From Pseudobacter sp. (lineage in GTDB: Bacteria; Bacteroidota; Bacteroidia; Chitinophagales; Chitinophagaceae): 64,000 bases of DNA. This document shows positions 1 through 8,560 of the stretch, in pieces (the first letter of the stretch is position 1; each line of letters opens with the position of its first letter). Where the stretch lies: NCBI GenBank assembly GCA_017849455.1, contig JAFIGX010000022.1, positions 682,001 through 746,000 on the forward strand. The letters are read 5' to 3'. Under the pieces are notes generated by a model. It had not been told where the DNA came from, ran no database searches, and was given only the letters and a program-made list of their open reading frames with translations. Position numbers and translations under genes: made by a program.

Positions 1-417
1 CTCGCAGCATTGTCCATACAGGTGTACCGGCAAAATGGCTTTTGTCTTTGGTGTTATGGCTGTTTCGATCAGGTCAGGATCGATATTGCATGTGTCCTTC
101 CTTGGTTCAACTGGTACCGGTGTTGCGCCTACCTGGCTAACGGCCAGCCAGGTAGCGATATAAGTATTCGATGGGACGATCACTTCATCGCCATGCCCAA
201 TATCCAGGGCCTTAAGGGCTATAATGATAGCATCGAGGCCATTACCGACGCCGATACAATATCGTGTATTGGAAAAGCGGGCGTATTCAGCTTCGAAGGC
301 TTTGACCTGTTCTCCCAGTATATACCAATTACTGTCGATAAATTTTTCAAAAGAGGCAGTGAGTGCAGGCCGCACATCTGCGTTCATGGCCTTGAATGAT
401 AGGAATGGTATTTTCAT
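1..417 (-). CDS. DegT/DnrJ/EryC1 sugar aminotransferase, N-terminal part (FdtB-like), cut by window edge
   Basis: This is the first 139 codons of a PLP-dependent nucleotide-sugar aminotransferase; the rest lies left of the window. The protein starts MKIPFLSF and shows the family blocks GVGNGLDAI (cofactor phosphate binding), EVIVPSNTYIATWLA and ILPVHLYG. Its ATG overlaps the stop of the upstream acetyltransferase in an ATGA. With FdtA-like and FdtC-like genes directly upstream, the likely reaction is amination of dTDP-3-keto-6-deoxyhexose to a 3-amino-3,6-dideoxyhexose (Fuc3N or Qui3N). A WbpE role in the 2,3-diaminosugar pathway cannot be excluded from the N-terminal part alone. The family call is firm; the substrate is inferred. 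Confidence 0.85.
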   Translation of the reverse strand, partial: MKIPFLSFKAMNADVRPALTASFEKFIDSNWYILGEQVKAFEAEYARFSNTRYCIGVGNGLDAIIIALKALDIGHGDEVIVPSNTYIATWLAVSQVGATPVPVEPRKDTCNIDPDLIETAITPKTKAILPVHLYGQCCE

Positions 418-968
418 GAAGGCATTAATCCTTTACTTGTTTCAACGAATATCTTTCCTTGGATCGATTCCCACTTATTATTTTCCTTTTCCACCAGTTT
501 ATTTCCCTCTTCGTCTATCCATGAGCGGTGTTTGGCTGGATTTCCATATACGAGGGAATAAGGGGAGACGTCCCTGGTCACCACAGAACCTGCGCCGACC
601 ATGGAGTATTGGCCTATCTCGACACCAGCAATGATCGTTGAATTGGCCCCGATGGATGCACCTTTCCTGATAATGGTCTTCAGGGGAGCAACATATTTTT
701 TGCTGCGTGGGCGCAGATCGTTGGTGAAGACAACATTAGGGCCGAGGAAAACATCGTCTTCAATTTCAACTCCCTCCCAAATATAGATACCGGACTTAAC
801 GGTTACATTATTGCCGAGCTTCACTCCCTGCTCGATAAAACAGTGATCGCAAATATTGCAGTTCTTCCCAATAGAAACGCCTTTCAGGATATGTACAAAT
901 GCCCATATCCTGGTTTCGCTCCCAATGTCAGTAGTATCAACGATGGCTGAAGGATGTACCTGGATCAT
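414..968 (-). CDS. Left-handed beta-helix sugar N-acetyltransferase (FdtC/WbpD type)
   Basis: This 184-residue protein is built of hexapeptide repeats (for example VSIGKNCNI, VEIEDDVFLGPNVVF, ASIGANSTIIAGVEIG, YSMVGAGSVV) and ends with the NPAK turn typical of nucleotide-sugar N-acetyltransferases. The start is set at MIQVHPSA because that ATG overlaps the fdtA-like stop in an ATGA. An in-frame ATG 12 codons upstream would give a non-homologous extension. Position between FdtA-like and FdtB-like genes suggests it acetylates the 3-amino group of a dTDP-3-amino-3,6-dideoxyhexose. It could instead act on a UDP-3-amino-uronate. Confidence 0.85.
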   Translation of the reverse strand: MIQVHPSAIVDTTDIGSETRIWAFVHILKGVSIGKNCNICDHCFIEQGVKLGNNVTVKSGIYIWEGVEIEDDVFLGPNVVFTNDLRPRSKKYVAPLKTIIRKGASIGANSTIIAGVEIGQYSMVGAGSVVTRDVSPYSLVYGNPAKHRSWIDEEGNKLVEKENNKWESIQGKIFVETSKGLMPS

Positions 969-1402
969 TGCCGGTCGGAATTCAGGACCATGGGGCCGGC
1001 CCATACTTTTTTGAATGTACTATAGTCCCTTATATAATCCTTCTCGGAATATTCTGTGGATGAAAGTGCCATTTGAACAGCAGTGTGAGAATATTGCATG
1101 GTATGCCAAACACAGGGAGGAATATACAAGCCGATATTGGGATTGTCGAGTATGAATGTATCGATCTTCCCATCGTTGTCTTCGACACTTACTATGATCC
1201 TGCCGGAAACGGCAACGAGTATCTGTTCAGTTTCATAGTGTGCGTGCCTGCCTCTCACGATACTTTCGGGCGTGAAATAAGTCCAAAAGATCCTTTGTAC
1301 CTGGAATGGCAATAATTTGTTTTCCGCCACGGAGATATATCCGATTTGGGTCTCACCGATCTTTCTGAAATCGATGAGATACGGCCTCTCATATTGTTTC
1401 AT
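965..1402 (-). CDS. fdtA: dTDP-4-keto-6-deoxyglucose 3,4-ketoisomerase, cupin (FdtA/QdtA family)
   Basis: A 145-residue single-domain cupin. Residues 52-56 form the RGRHA signature with following His-rich metal or catalytic positions, and the sequence FILDNPNIGLYIPPCVWHTM matches the FdtA/QdtA/WxcM isomerase core. The enzyme moves the keto group of dTDP-4-keto-6-deoxyglucose from C4 to C3, preparing it for FdtB. FdtA (galacto product) and QdtA (gluco product) are close relatives and cannot be told apart by eye. It lies about 30 bases downstream of the glycosyltransferase gene and overlaps the acetyltransferase by 4 bases. Confidence 0.85.
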   Translation of the reverse strand: MKQYERPYLIDFRKIGETQIGYISVAENKLLPFQVQRIFWTYFTPESIVRGRHAHYETEQILVAVSGRIIVSVEDNDGKIDTFILDNPNIGLYIPPCVWHTMQYSHTAVQMALSSTEYSEKDYIRDYSTFKKVWAGPMVLNSDRQ

Positions 1403-1432
1403 GGTCTAGGGTAATTAGAGAGTTAGGGGTAT

Positions 1433-2578
1433 TTAACGGGTCAATTTATGCAGAATCCTCTCAATTTCCTGAATATTTCTTTCATAAGTATGATTTAATG
1501 CAAATTCAATTCTTCTTTGACTTCGGTTCATATTATTATACTCCTCTATATCTGTTATCGCCCTGCGGAAAAGATCCGGAAACGATTCATCTCCATCTGG
1601 CATTTCAATAATATCCTTGTCCTGGTAATAAGTCAGCATCGAAGAGATCACCACTTTCCCGGAGCTCAGGTATTCCAGTATCTTGTGGGAATTGTCTGTT
1701 TTGTAGTTGCTGGTCATCTTATAGCACAAAATAAAAGCATCGAATTCGGGCATACGTTCTGCAATTTCTGCCGCCGACATAGTGCCATGCAATACCACAT
1801 TTTTGCGATTTTGCAGAAAGGAAACAAAATCCCTGTCTGTCTCATTGTCTGTCGGGCAGTCGATATTATTGTCTTTCGATGAATAAGGACCGATAAAATG
1901 AAATTCGATATCCGGGTATTTCTCTACGATGGCCTGCAATGATTGCCTGTCGAGGCTTGGGATCAGCAGATTGCCGATATAGCCGATCTTTAAAGGGCGG
2001 CCGGTCTTACGGGTGAAATCGGTCCGGGCTGCTGCCTGTGCATAGACTTCCGCCAATCCATGATTGATCAGCACTTTTGGGACCCCTGTCCTTGTATACT
2101 GTTGCAATATTTCTTCTGAAACTGAAAAAACGATGTCTGCTTTTTTATGAGCTGTATCATGGCTTAACCGGTCTACAGGATGAAATATGGTAAGCGCGGC
2201 GCCAAATTCTCCCAGGTGCTGGTAATGATAAGAACAGGTAAAGTCCCATACGATATCGACCGGGTCTCCTATTTTCCGGAGGATTTTCCTGATCTGTATC
2301 CTGTTCAACCATTCAAATAACCACCGTACATGAAACTTCAATTTTACCGGGAAGAAAGGCTCATATCGTATGATCCGGAGATTGGGATCGATGCCGGATG
2401 GCCGGACCTGTATCTCGCCCCTTTTGAGATTGTTCTCGATAGGGTTCAAGTAGTAAACCTTGTTGCCTCTCCGTGCAAGGGCTAAAGCATAGTTATGCTT
2501 GGAAAGAAATATCTTACCCCACGATTCTGGTGATATAAGGATAATCACTTTATTCTTTATCTCCATACTGCTATCCAA
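1433..2578 (-). CDS. Glycosyltransferase, GT4-like fold
   Basis: A 381-residue soluble protein with the two-domain organisation of GT-B glycosyltransferases. The N-terminal half starts with VIILISPESWG and contains a nucleotide-fold core. The C-terminal half has LKIGYIGNL and the region HKILEYLSSGKVVISS, equivalent to the donor-binding motif of group 1 transferases. It overlaps the upstream amidotransferase gene by 8 bases, and a second start (MEIKNK, residue 5) is possible. It probably adds one sugar of the repeat unit on the cytoplasmic face. Donor and linkage cannot be read from sequence. Confidence 0.8.
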   Translation of the reverse strand: MDSSMEIKNKVIILISPESWGKIFLSKHNYALALARRGNKVYYLNPIENNLKRGEIQVRPSGIDPNLRIIRYEPFFPVKLKFHVRWLFEWLNRIQIRKILRKIGDPVDIVWDFTCSYHYQHLGEFGAALTIFHPVDRLSHDTAHKKADIVFSVSEEILQQYTRTGVPKVLINHGLAEVYAQAAARTDFTRKTGRPLKIGYIGNLLIPSLDRQSLQAIVEKYPDIEFHFIGPYSSKDNNIDCPTDNETDRDFVSFLQNRKNVVLHGTMSAAEIAERMPEFDAFILCYKMTSNYKTDNSHKILEYLSSGKVVISSMLTYYQDKDIIEMPDGDESFPDLFRRAITDIEEYNNMNRSQRRIEFALNHTYERNIQEIERILHKLTR

Positions 2579-3758
2579 TCGCTCTTTTGATTACCCTTGC
2601 AAAAGGGCGGGCGAATTTCAAAGCCGGGTATTTCTGAAAAAGCCCCTGTTCTATCTCGTATTCATTGTGCTCTTTCCTGGGAGCCAGCATCAGTTTTTCG
2701 AATTCACTTTCTGTGATCTTGAGTTTTTTCAGAACGAACTCGTAATCATTTTTAAGTGTCGCCGGATCATAGATCGGCTTTTGCAGCTCCTCCAGGGCTG
2801 TATCCCTGTTGATCTGACCGCTGAATACCAGGTTCGATAAATGTGCCTTCCTCTTGTCGATACCAAATTTTACAGGCAGGATATATCCCTGATAGAACCG
2901 CGTAAAGATGGATTCGTAATGTTTGCCGCCATAATCACGCCATCCCAGTTCATTGATAATGGTCTCCTTCACCCGGCTTTTTATATACGGCATATAATTC
3001 AGGAGCGTGATCACTTCTATCTTTTTGACCTGTATATCATAACGCTTCTGCTTGCTGGAAAAGAATGGATACGTCTTCAACTTCACTTTTCCAAACTTGT
3101 TGTGAATATCCTTGATGTTAATATGATCGGTCTTGCTCCATACCCAATAGGAAGGCAACACCCCCTCAGTGACGATATTGTAACCGCTCAGGATATACTT
3201 AATATCATATTCTGCGGCGAGCCGGTATAAAGTGCCGACAATAGCGTGGTCTGTCAATGCTTCTATATCCACCACGGAAGCCTTGAGGTAAGCCATTTGC
3301 AGGTCTCTGAATTCATTCCAGTCCACTACCAGGGTATAGAGATCGAAGCCCAGTCGTGAAATAATATTCTCGATATTTTTTACGGCCAGTTCGCTGTTCC
3401 ACCCGTTATCGAAATGAACGATCAGCGGCCGAAGGCCAAGTTTTTTCGCCATCAGGGCCAGGTATGTACTATCCACGCCCCCACTTACTCCGGTAATGCA
3501 ATCGTATTTTTTCCCTTCACCTGCTTTTTTGATCTTTTCAACCAGTTCCTGCAGTTTCATTTTCCCCTCTTCCCCTCTGAATACCATTTCTTTTTCCTTC
3601 GCGAGATACTCATAATAGTAATTGGATATCCCTTTTTCGTCGAAGCTTATGTTGGGGTCAGCTATCGTATCCACTACTCCCAGGGCACATTGCTGGTAAG
3701 GTCTGTTGCCATTCATGACAGGGTCTTTCTTCAGCTTTTCTTCATCAAATACTAGCAT
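2571..3758 (-). CDS. N-acetyl sugar amidotransferase (WbpG/PseA-like, PP-loop ATPase)
   Basis: A 395-residue WbpG-family protein. Residues 92-97 are the PP-loop SGGVDS used to adenylate the sugar acetamido group before ammonia attack. In Pseudomonas aeruginosa B-band O antigen, WbpG works with HisH2 and HisF2 to turn an acetamido group into acetamidino, and homologues of both partners are present upstream here (6240-7629). The usual N-terminal cysteine pairs (CxxC then GvCxxC) are mostly missing: only Cys24 remains, and the others are Gly, Ser45 and Tyr48. A second possible start is Met15. Family assignment is firm; the effect of the Cys loss is unknown. Confidence 0.85.
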   Translation of the reverse strand: MLVFDEEKLKKDPVMNGNRPYQQCALGVVDTIADPNISFDEKGISNYYYEYLAKEKEMVFRGEEGKMKLQELVEKIKKAGEGKKYDCITGVSGGVDSTYLALMAKKLGLRPLIVHFDNGWNSELAVKNIENIISRLGFDLYTLVVDWNEFRDLQMAYLKASVVDIEALTDHAIVGTLYRLAAEYDIKYILSGYNIVTEGVLPSYWVWSKTDHINIKDIHNKFGKVKLKTYPFFSSKQKRYDIQVKKIEVITLLNYMPYIKSRVKETIINELGWRDYGGKHYESIFTRFYQGYILPVKFGIDKRKAHLSNLVFSGQINRDTALEELQKPIYDPATLKNDYEFVLKKLKITESEFEKLMLAPRKEHNEYEIEQGLFQKYPALKFARPFARVIKRAIG

Positions 3759-3770
3759 ACTAAGTCTTTA

Positions 3771-4793
3771 TTATTTACAGGCATAAATCTTTTCAATGAT
3801 CTCCACTACTTTCAACCCTTCAAGGGCATTGGTGGTGATGGGGCCCCGGCCTTTCAGAACGTCGATCACATTCTCGAAGATATAATGGTGATTGGCTGCT
3901 GATCCTTTATAAGGGCCATAGTCGTTGGGTGGGTTGGAAGGAGGCAGTTCGGGCATTACATAATCTTTTATATTGCATACCTGTACCTCATTCATGTATT
4001 GTCCTCCCACTTTTACCGTCCCTTTCTCACCGACAATCGTGATACTGCTTTCCAGGTTCTCATTCCACACTGAAGTTGAAAAATTCAGGCATCCGATGCC
4101 TCCGTTCACGAAATCAAAGCTGATCATACCGGAGTCTTCGAAATCGGTAAGCCCTTTATGGTTGAAGCTGTTAAACCTTCCGGTAATGTTCTGGATATCG
4201 CCAAACAGCCAGAACATGATGTCGATAAAGTGGGAGAATTGTGTAAATAGCGTACCGCCGTCGAGATTGCTGGTGCCATGCCAGTTCCCTTTGGTATAAT
4301 AGCGATCATCACGGTTCCAGTAGCAATTGATCTGGACCATGAATACCCTACCGAGCTTTTTTGTGCGGAGCAGCTCTTTCAGCCACACGGAAGGAGGCGA
4401 ATACCTGTTCTGCATTACACAGAATACCTGTTTGTGCTGGTGCAGCGCCTCGTAAATAATGCGCTCACAGCCTGCTTTAGTGAGGGCCATTGGTTTTTCT
4501 ATCACTACATGATGCCCTACCTGCAACCCTTTGATAGCATGTTCTTCATGTAAACCATTGGGGGTTGCAATGCACAATACATCGAACTGGAGGTCCGAAT
4601 GCAACAGGTCTTCAACCGAATTGAAGAACGGCACTTCGTAAGCGTCCAATTTTAACTCTTCCTTCTTTTTTGTATCGCAAAGAGCAACCAGTTCACACTC
4701 TTTCTGGTTTACGATCATTGCAGCATGTCTTTTGCCGATATGGCCACAACCTATCACTGCAAACCTGATCTTTCCGTTATTATTATTATTCAT
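3771..4793 (-). CDS. Gfo/Idh/MocA oxidoreductase, WbpB/WlbA-like UDP-GlcNAc-uronate 3-dehydrogenase
   Basis: A 340-residue NAD-dependent sugar oxidoreductase. The N-terminus has the Rossmann motif FAVIGCGHIGKRHAAM, the middle has CIATPNGLHEEHA and the EKPMALT lysine motif, and the C-terminal domain has GGTLFTQFSHFIDIMFWLFG, resembling WbpB/WlbA. In that family the enzyme oxidises C3 of UDP-N-acetylglucosaminuronate, the first step to a 2,3-diaminosugar acid. The run of five Asn codons after the start looks like a short variable tail. It overlaps the following acetyltransferase gene by 8 bases. The dehydrogenase making the uronate and a WbpE partner were not seen in this window. Confidence 0.8.
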   Translation of the reverse strand: MNNNNNGKIRFAVIGCGHIGKRHAAMIVNQKECELVALCDTKKKEELKLDAYEVPFFNSVEDLLHSDLQFDVLCIATPNGLHEEHAIKGLQVGHHVVIEKPMALTKAGCERIIYEALHQHKQVFCVMQNRYSPPSVWLKELLRTKKLGRVFMVQINCYWNRDDRYYTKGNWHGTSNLDGGTLFTQFSHFIDIMFWLFGDIQNITGRFNSFNHKGLTDFEDSGMISFDFVNGGIGCLNFSTSVWNENLESSITIVGEKGTVKVGGQYMNEVQVCNIKDYVMPELPPSNPPNDYGPYKGSAANHHYIFENVIDVLKGRGPITTNALEGLKVVEIIEKIYACK

Positions 4794-5370
4794 GTTTCAA
4801 TTTGGTTACAATGCTATTCCTGAGTTGATATTTTTCCTGGCTTTCGGGGCAAATGGCCAACCCGTCTTTATCGAAATGAAGGCGATGGCCGTATTCACTG
4901 ATCCAACCCACCTGCCTTGCCGGATTACCAACCAGCAAAGCATAGGCAGGTACATATTTCGTTACTACTGCCCCGGCGCCGATGAAAGCATATTCACCGA
5001 TCTCGTGGCCGCATACAATAGTGGCGTTGGCGCCGATACTGGCTCCGCGGCGCACGATGGTGCTTTTGTACTGGTCTTTCCGGACGATGGCGCTGCGGGG
5101 ATTGATCACATTGGTAAAAACCATAGATGGGCCCAGGAACACATCGTCTTCACAGATGACACCGGTATAGATCGAAACATTGTTCTGCACTTTTACATTA
5201 TTACCCAATACCACTTCCGGTGAGATCACCACATTCTGGCCGAGATTGCAATTCTTACCAATGATACAACGGGGCATAATATGCGAAAAATGCCAAATTT
5301 TAGTTCCTTCTCCAATCTCACAGCCTTCATCGATCACAGCAGTTGGGTGCGCAAAATAGTTCATACTCAA
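4786..5370 (-). CDS. UDP-3-amino-sugar uronate N-acetyltransferase (WbpD/WlbB-like)
   Basis: A 194-residue left-handed beta-helix acetyltransferase. It shows HPTAVIDEGCEIGEGTKIWHF near the start, then repeats such as CEDDVFLGPSMVFTN and INPRSAI, then ASIGANATIVCGHEIG, YAFIGAGAVV and the terminal NPARQVGW. This pattern is typical of WbpD/WlbB enzymes, which acetylate the 3-amino group of UDP-2-acetamido-3-amino-glucuronate with acetyl-CoA. The WbpB-like gene follows at once and overlaps by 8 bases, which supports the pairing. The true start may be Met3, 6 bases downstream. Confidence 0.85.
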   Translation of the reverse strand: MSMNYFAHPTAVIDEGCEIGEGTKIWHFSHIMPRCIIGKNCNLGQNVVISPEVVLGNNVKVQNNVSIYTGVICEDDVFLGPSMVFTNVINPRSAIVRKDQYKSTIVRRGASIGANATIVCGHEIGEYAFIGAGAVVTKYVPAYALLVGNPARQVGWISEYGHRLHFDKDGLAICPESQEKYQLRNSIVTKLKHE

Positions 5371-5376
5371 AACGAC

Positions 5377-6240
5377 TTAATCAGGTAAGCATTCTTTTAT
5401 GGCCTTTTGCAATTCGGCCGGGTAGATGACATAATCACTGTTATTGATATTATCGTGAATGCCGATCTCCGGTAATACTGTTATACCTACCGGCTCCGTT
5501 TTTCTGATCCGGGCGATCTGATAATCCATGGAATGAAGGAGAGACTGCATCTCTTCCTGCCTGCCCAGCCTGAACTGATTCTCCTTTTTATATACAGGCA
5601 ATATTTCCATCAATATGATCGGCCTGGTGGCCTCCAGCCAGGGCGCCAGTCCTTTGATCACTTCCAGTTCTGCTCCTTCCACATCTATTTTCAACAAAGC
5701 ATGCCTGGCTGTTGGCAGAAAATCCCTGACCGATCCATAATCGAAGACCGGAACATATTTATAATGATCAATTTGCTGGTCGGGCCTGAATTGTTCTATG
5801 ATGGAAGCGCTGGGATCCGTATCATCGCTATAGAAGAAATTGAGTTTCAGGATCTCGGACTGTTTATTGATACCAACAGGTATGATATGGCAATTGCGGA
5901 ACCTGTTGATCCTGACCAGCTCTTCCGAATAATGAACGCAGGTGGAATTAGGCTCGAAGCCGGTATAATGTACATTGTCGTAAACGGATTGCGCCTTGAT
6001 CAGCGTTTGTCCCAGATTGACCCCGATATCAACGAAATGCCCGTTGAACAAAGGTTTTAATTGCACCAATAACTGTGTCATCCACGGTTCGGTCAGCCAT
6101 AGATTGTGATATCCCAGCTTTTTCAGAAGGGGGATTGTGATCTTCTTATTGTTTACCCTGATGGTGGAGGAGGCATTCAGCCAGCTTAATAGTCGAAGCT
6201 TGTTGAGCCCTCTGGCCATAAATGTAGATATTGGTAACAT
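5377..6240 (-). CDS. FkbM-family SAM-dependent methyltransferase
   Basis: A 287-residue protein with the FkbM methyltransferase core: HFVDIGVNLGQTL (SAM motif I, about residues 67-79), YTGFEPN, and LLKIDVEGAELEVIKGL. These enzymes usually O-methylate sugars. Its ATG shares one base with the stop of the upstream hisF-like gene (TGATG), so the two are translationally coupled. In this operon it probably methylates a sugar of the repeat unit or caps the chain. The acceptor cannot be predicted. Confidence 0.85.
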   Translation of the reverse strand: MLPISTFMARGLNKLRLLSWLNASSTIRVNNKKITIPLLKKLGYHNLWLTEPWMTQLLVQLKPLFNGHFVDIGVNLGQTLIKAQSVYDNVHYTGFEPNSTCVHYSEELVRINRFRNCHIIPVGINKQSEILKLNFFYSDDTDPSASIIEQFRPDQQIDHYKYVPVFDYGSVRDFLPTARHALLKIDVEGAELEVIKGLAPWLEATRPIILMEILPVYKKENQFRLGRQEEMQSLLHSMDYQIARIRKTEPVGITVLPEIGIHDNINNSDYVIYPAELQKAIKECLPD

Positions 6241-7010
6241 CAGATCTGTTTGTAAAATTTTTCTTCTAATTCTTCCTGCGACGGATAGCTGATCAATACT
6301 GCATTGTGCGGCCGCTGAAATACAAAAATACTGCCGGCGGCTACGGCAGAAGCACTCCCTTCAGCTACAGCCTGTCGAAAGTGATCTACAGATCCGGCAC
6401 CGCCGCAGGCAATTACAGGGATGTTGACCGCAGCACAGATATTCTTCAGTAATTCCACATCGTATCCTTTGTAAGTACCGTCCAGGTCGATGGAATTGAT
6501 CAGTAATTCCCCGGCTCCCAGTTGCTCGCATTTAATGGCCAAAGCTACCGGATCGAGATCGGTATTATGTGAACCATTGTCCGTATAGCATTTATATTTT
6601 CCCCAGATATTCTTTTTCACGTCGATGCTGACCACCACACTCTGACTGCCGAACCGTTCGGCAATCTGGGTGATAAGGGCGGGAGTGGTGATCGCCGATT
6701 TATTGATAATGACTTTTTCTATTCCGTTGAACAGGATCTCTTTTACTTCGTCTACTGAAGTGATGCCACCTCCGTAAGAAAGCGGCATGAATGCCTCTCC
6801 TGCTATTTCCTTTATCTGCTGGATATCCGGTCTGCGCTTTTCCTTTGTTGCACTGATGTCGATAATGGCAAGTTCATCAACTTCTTTATCATTGAAGATC
6901 TTTACCGCGTTCACAGGGTCGCCAACGTACCGGTAATTCTTAAACCGCTCGCTTTTGACCAACCCGTCGTGGTGTATCAGTAAAACAGGTATAACGCGGA
7001 TACGCTTCAT
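6240..7010 (-). CDS. HisF-like (beta/alpha)8-barrel subunit for sugar amidination (HisF2 type)
   Basis: A HisF paralogue of about 256 residues. The start is set at MKRIRVIPVLL because an upstream ATG would overlap the hisH-like gene and add a non-homologous stretch. The canonical histidine-pathway motif PCLDVKDG is PVLLIHHDG here, so the catalytic Asp equivalent to Asp11 is gone, while the second Asp (VVVSIDVKKN) and the end motif SIDLDGTYKGYD remain. This matches HisF2 proteins that pass ammonia from HisH2 to a WbpG-type amidotransferase instead of making imidazole glycerol phosphate. It lies inside a polysaccharide operon with no other his genes. Confidence 0.85.
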   Translation of the reverse strand: MKRIRVIPVLLIHHDGLVKSERFKNYRYVGDPVNAVKIFNDKEVDELAIIDISATKEKRRPDIQQIKEIAGEAFMPLSYGGGITSVDEVKEILFNGIEKVIINKSAITTPALITQIAERFGSQSVVVSIDVKKNIWGKYKCYTDNGSHNTDLDPVALAIKCEQLGAGELLINSIDLDGTYKGYDVELLKNICAAVNIPVIACGGAGSVDHFRQAVAEGSASAVAAGSIFVFQRPHNAVLISYPSQEELEEKFYKQI

Positions 7011-7017
7011 GGTTTGG

Positions 7018-7629
7018 TTAATAATTATTGACGAAGTTCTCATATAATTTCATGCCGAATTTGTGGCTCTTCTCCGGATGAAATTGTACGCCCATGATAT
7101 TTGCCTGTTGTACCGACGCCACGAATTGGTATCCATAGTTAGCCGTAGCTGTTACATGGATATCATCGCAGAGCAGGTGATAGCTATGCACAAAATAGAA
7201 TCTGGGATCATCGATATTATTGTACAGGGCATTGCCTGACCTGGGACTTATATCTGTCCATGCCATGTGTGGTACTTTCAGAGAAGGGGGTAACTTGTCT
7301 GCCCGAAACCGGATCACTTTGCCTTTGATCCATCCAAGCCCGGGCTCATTCCCTTCTTCACTGCTTTCCATGATCATCTGGCAACCGACGCATACGCCCA
7401 ATAGAGGTGTTTTATCGTGTATCACTTTTTGCTGAAGGGTCTCATAAAAAGGGGCCTTGCGCAATTGTTGCATACAATAATCGAAATGCCCTACACCGGG
7501 TAAGATCAGTTTATCGCTGCGTTCGATGACGGAAGGATCGCCTGTAATGACCGATAATACGCCGATCTTTTTGAGCATGTTGAAAATGGAGCTTATGTTG
7601 CCTATACCATAGTCAAGGATAGCTACCAT
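7018..7629 (-). CDS. HisH-like glutamine amidotransferase (HisH2 type)
   Basis: A 203-residue class I glutamine amidotransferase. Catalytic residues are visible: Cys80 in GVCVGCQ, and His184 and Glu186 in VQFHPEK. It supplies ammonia from glutamine. It is followed immediately by a HisF-like partner, and the WbpG-like gene lies farther down the same operon, so the expected role is amidination of an acetamido sugar, not histidine synthesis. It overlaps the upstream acyltransferase gene by 7 bases. Confidence 0.87.
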   Translation of the reverse strand: MVAILDYGIGNISSIFNMLKKIGVLSVITGDPSVIERSDKLILPGVGHFDYCMQQLRKAPFYETLQQKVIHDKTPLLGVCVGCQMIMESSEEGNEPGLGWIKGKVIRFRADKLPPSLKVPHMAWTDISPRSGNALYNNIDDPRFYFVHSYHLLCDDIHVTATANYGYQFVASVQQANIMGVQFHPEKSHKFGMKLYENFVNNY

Positions 7630-8303
7630 GCATCTACATTGAGGTGTTTTTTGCGAAAGGCTTCGAATTTATGGGCTGGGATATAGCCGTTGTATTCGTA
7701 TTCGTTGCTATATCGTATGAATTTATTCTTTATTTTATCATTTGAGCTATAATCTTCAACGATCTGAGCCGGGTTACCGGCAATAACACAAAAGCCTTGA
7801 GGGAAAGATTTTGTAACAACGGACCCCGCAGCCACTGTAGTAAAATCTCCAAGAGTTACCCCCGGCAGTATGACTGAATTCATCCCAATCCTGCAATACT
7901 TCCCTAATCGCACTTCATTCAGGATATGCTTTCGAATATCCAGCATAAAATGGTTTGCACTGATAATGCCCACACCTGGTGCTATTTGAGTATAATCTCC
8001 AATATAGATTTTACCAACTGCCTGGATATAACAACAAGGTGAGATGCCAGGTGCGGCATCAACCCCAACATAAATATTATTCCACCCAACGACCTTCGAG
8101 GTGAAATGAACCGGCCAGTAGCAATGCCTGTTGTATCCAAGGATTTTCTGCCTGGCCCACATACCAGGTTTTATCGGGCTTTCATTATTTTTTGTCTTAT
8201 AGATGGGCCTTAAGAATGGGATATACTTGATAAGCCAGATATAAATGTGTTGGTATACTATGAAATAGTAAACTTTACCAATAAATCTGAAAAAATCTGA
8301 CAT
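7623..8303 (-). CDS. Hexapeptide-repeat acyltransferase
   Basis: A 226-residue left-handed beta-helix acyltransferase. The N-terminal 40 residues are hydrophobic and aromatic. The repeat region follows (for example KIYIGDYTQIAPGVGIIS, LGKYCRIGMNSVILPGVTLG, FTTVAAGSVV), ending in IAGNPAQIVEDY. It starts 6 bases after the acyl carrier protein gene, so it may take an acyl or aminoacyl group from that carrier; it could also be an ordinary sugar O-acetyltransferase using acetyl-CoA. The substrate is unknown. Confidence 0.8.
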   Translation of the reverse strand: MSDFFRFIGKVYYFIVYQHIYIWLIKYIPFLRPIYKTKNNESPIKPGMWARQKILGYNRHCYWPVHFTSKVVGWNNIYVGVDAAPGISPCCYIQAVGKIYIGDYTQIAPGVGIISANHFMLDIRKHILNEVRLGKYCRIGMNSVILPGVTLGDFTTVAAGSVVTKSFPQGFCVIAGNPAQIVEDYSSNDKIKNKFIRYSNEYEYNGYIPAHKFEAFRKKHLNVDAW

Positions 8304-8309
8304 TGCTTT

Positions 8310-8555
8310 CTATTTCGGATTTGCTACAATATAATCACATAGATCGCCGACATTTTCTGCATCAAAGATAAAATCGACAGGAAAGGAAATTTGATAGTGG
8401 TCTTCGATTGCGGAAATCAGGATCAGGTTATTTATAGAATCCCATTTTTCAACAGTACTGGCTGATGATGTAAAATCTAATTGTAAGTCAGGTTCATTCA
8501 GTTCTTTCCTAAAAATTGCTGTAATCGATTGTAGTACTTCATCGCGGGTCGCCAT
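8310..8555 (-). CDS. Acyl carrier protein
   Basis: An 81-residue acidic helical protein with the phosphopantetheine attachment site WDSINNL at about residues 38-44 (Ser in DS). It sits 5 bases after the GNAT gene and two genes after an amino-acid-activating adenylation enzyme, so it is probably the dedicated carrier for the activated group rather than the fatty-acid ACP. This resembles DltC or small NRPS carrier proteins in arrangement. Confidence 0.85.
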   Translation of the reverse strand: MATRDEVLQSITAIFRKELNEPDLQLDFTSSASTVEKWDSINNLILISAIEDHYQISFPVDFIFDAENVGDLCDYIVANPK

Positions 8556-8560
8556 TAATT

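Noticed and set aside
6240..7629. hisH-hisF as histidine biosynthesis genes
   Set aside because: No other his genes are nearby, HisF has lost its Asp11-equivalent, and the operon has a WbpG-like partner.
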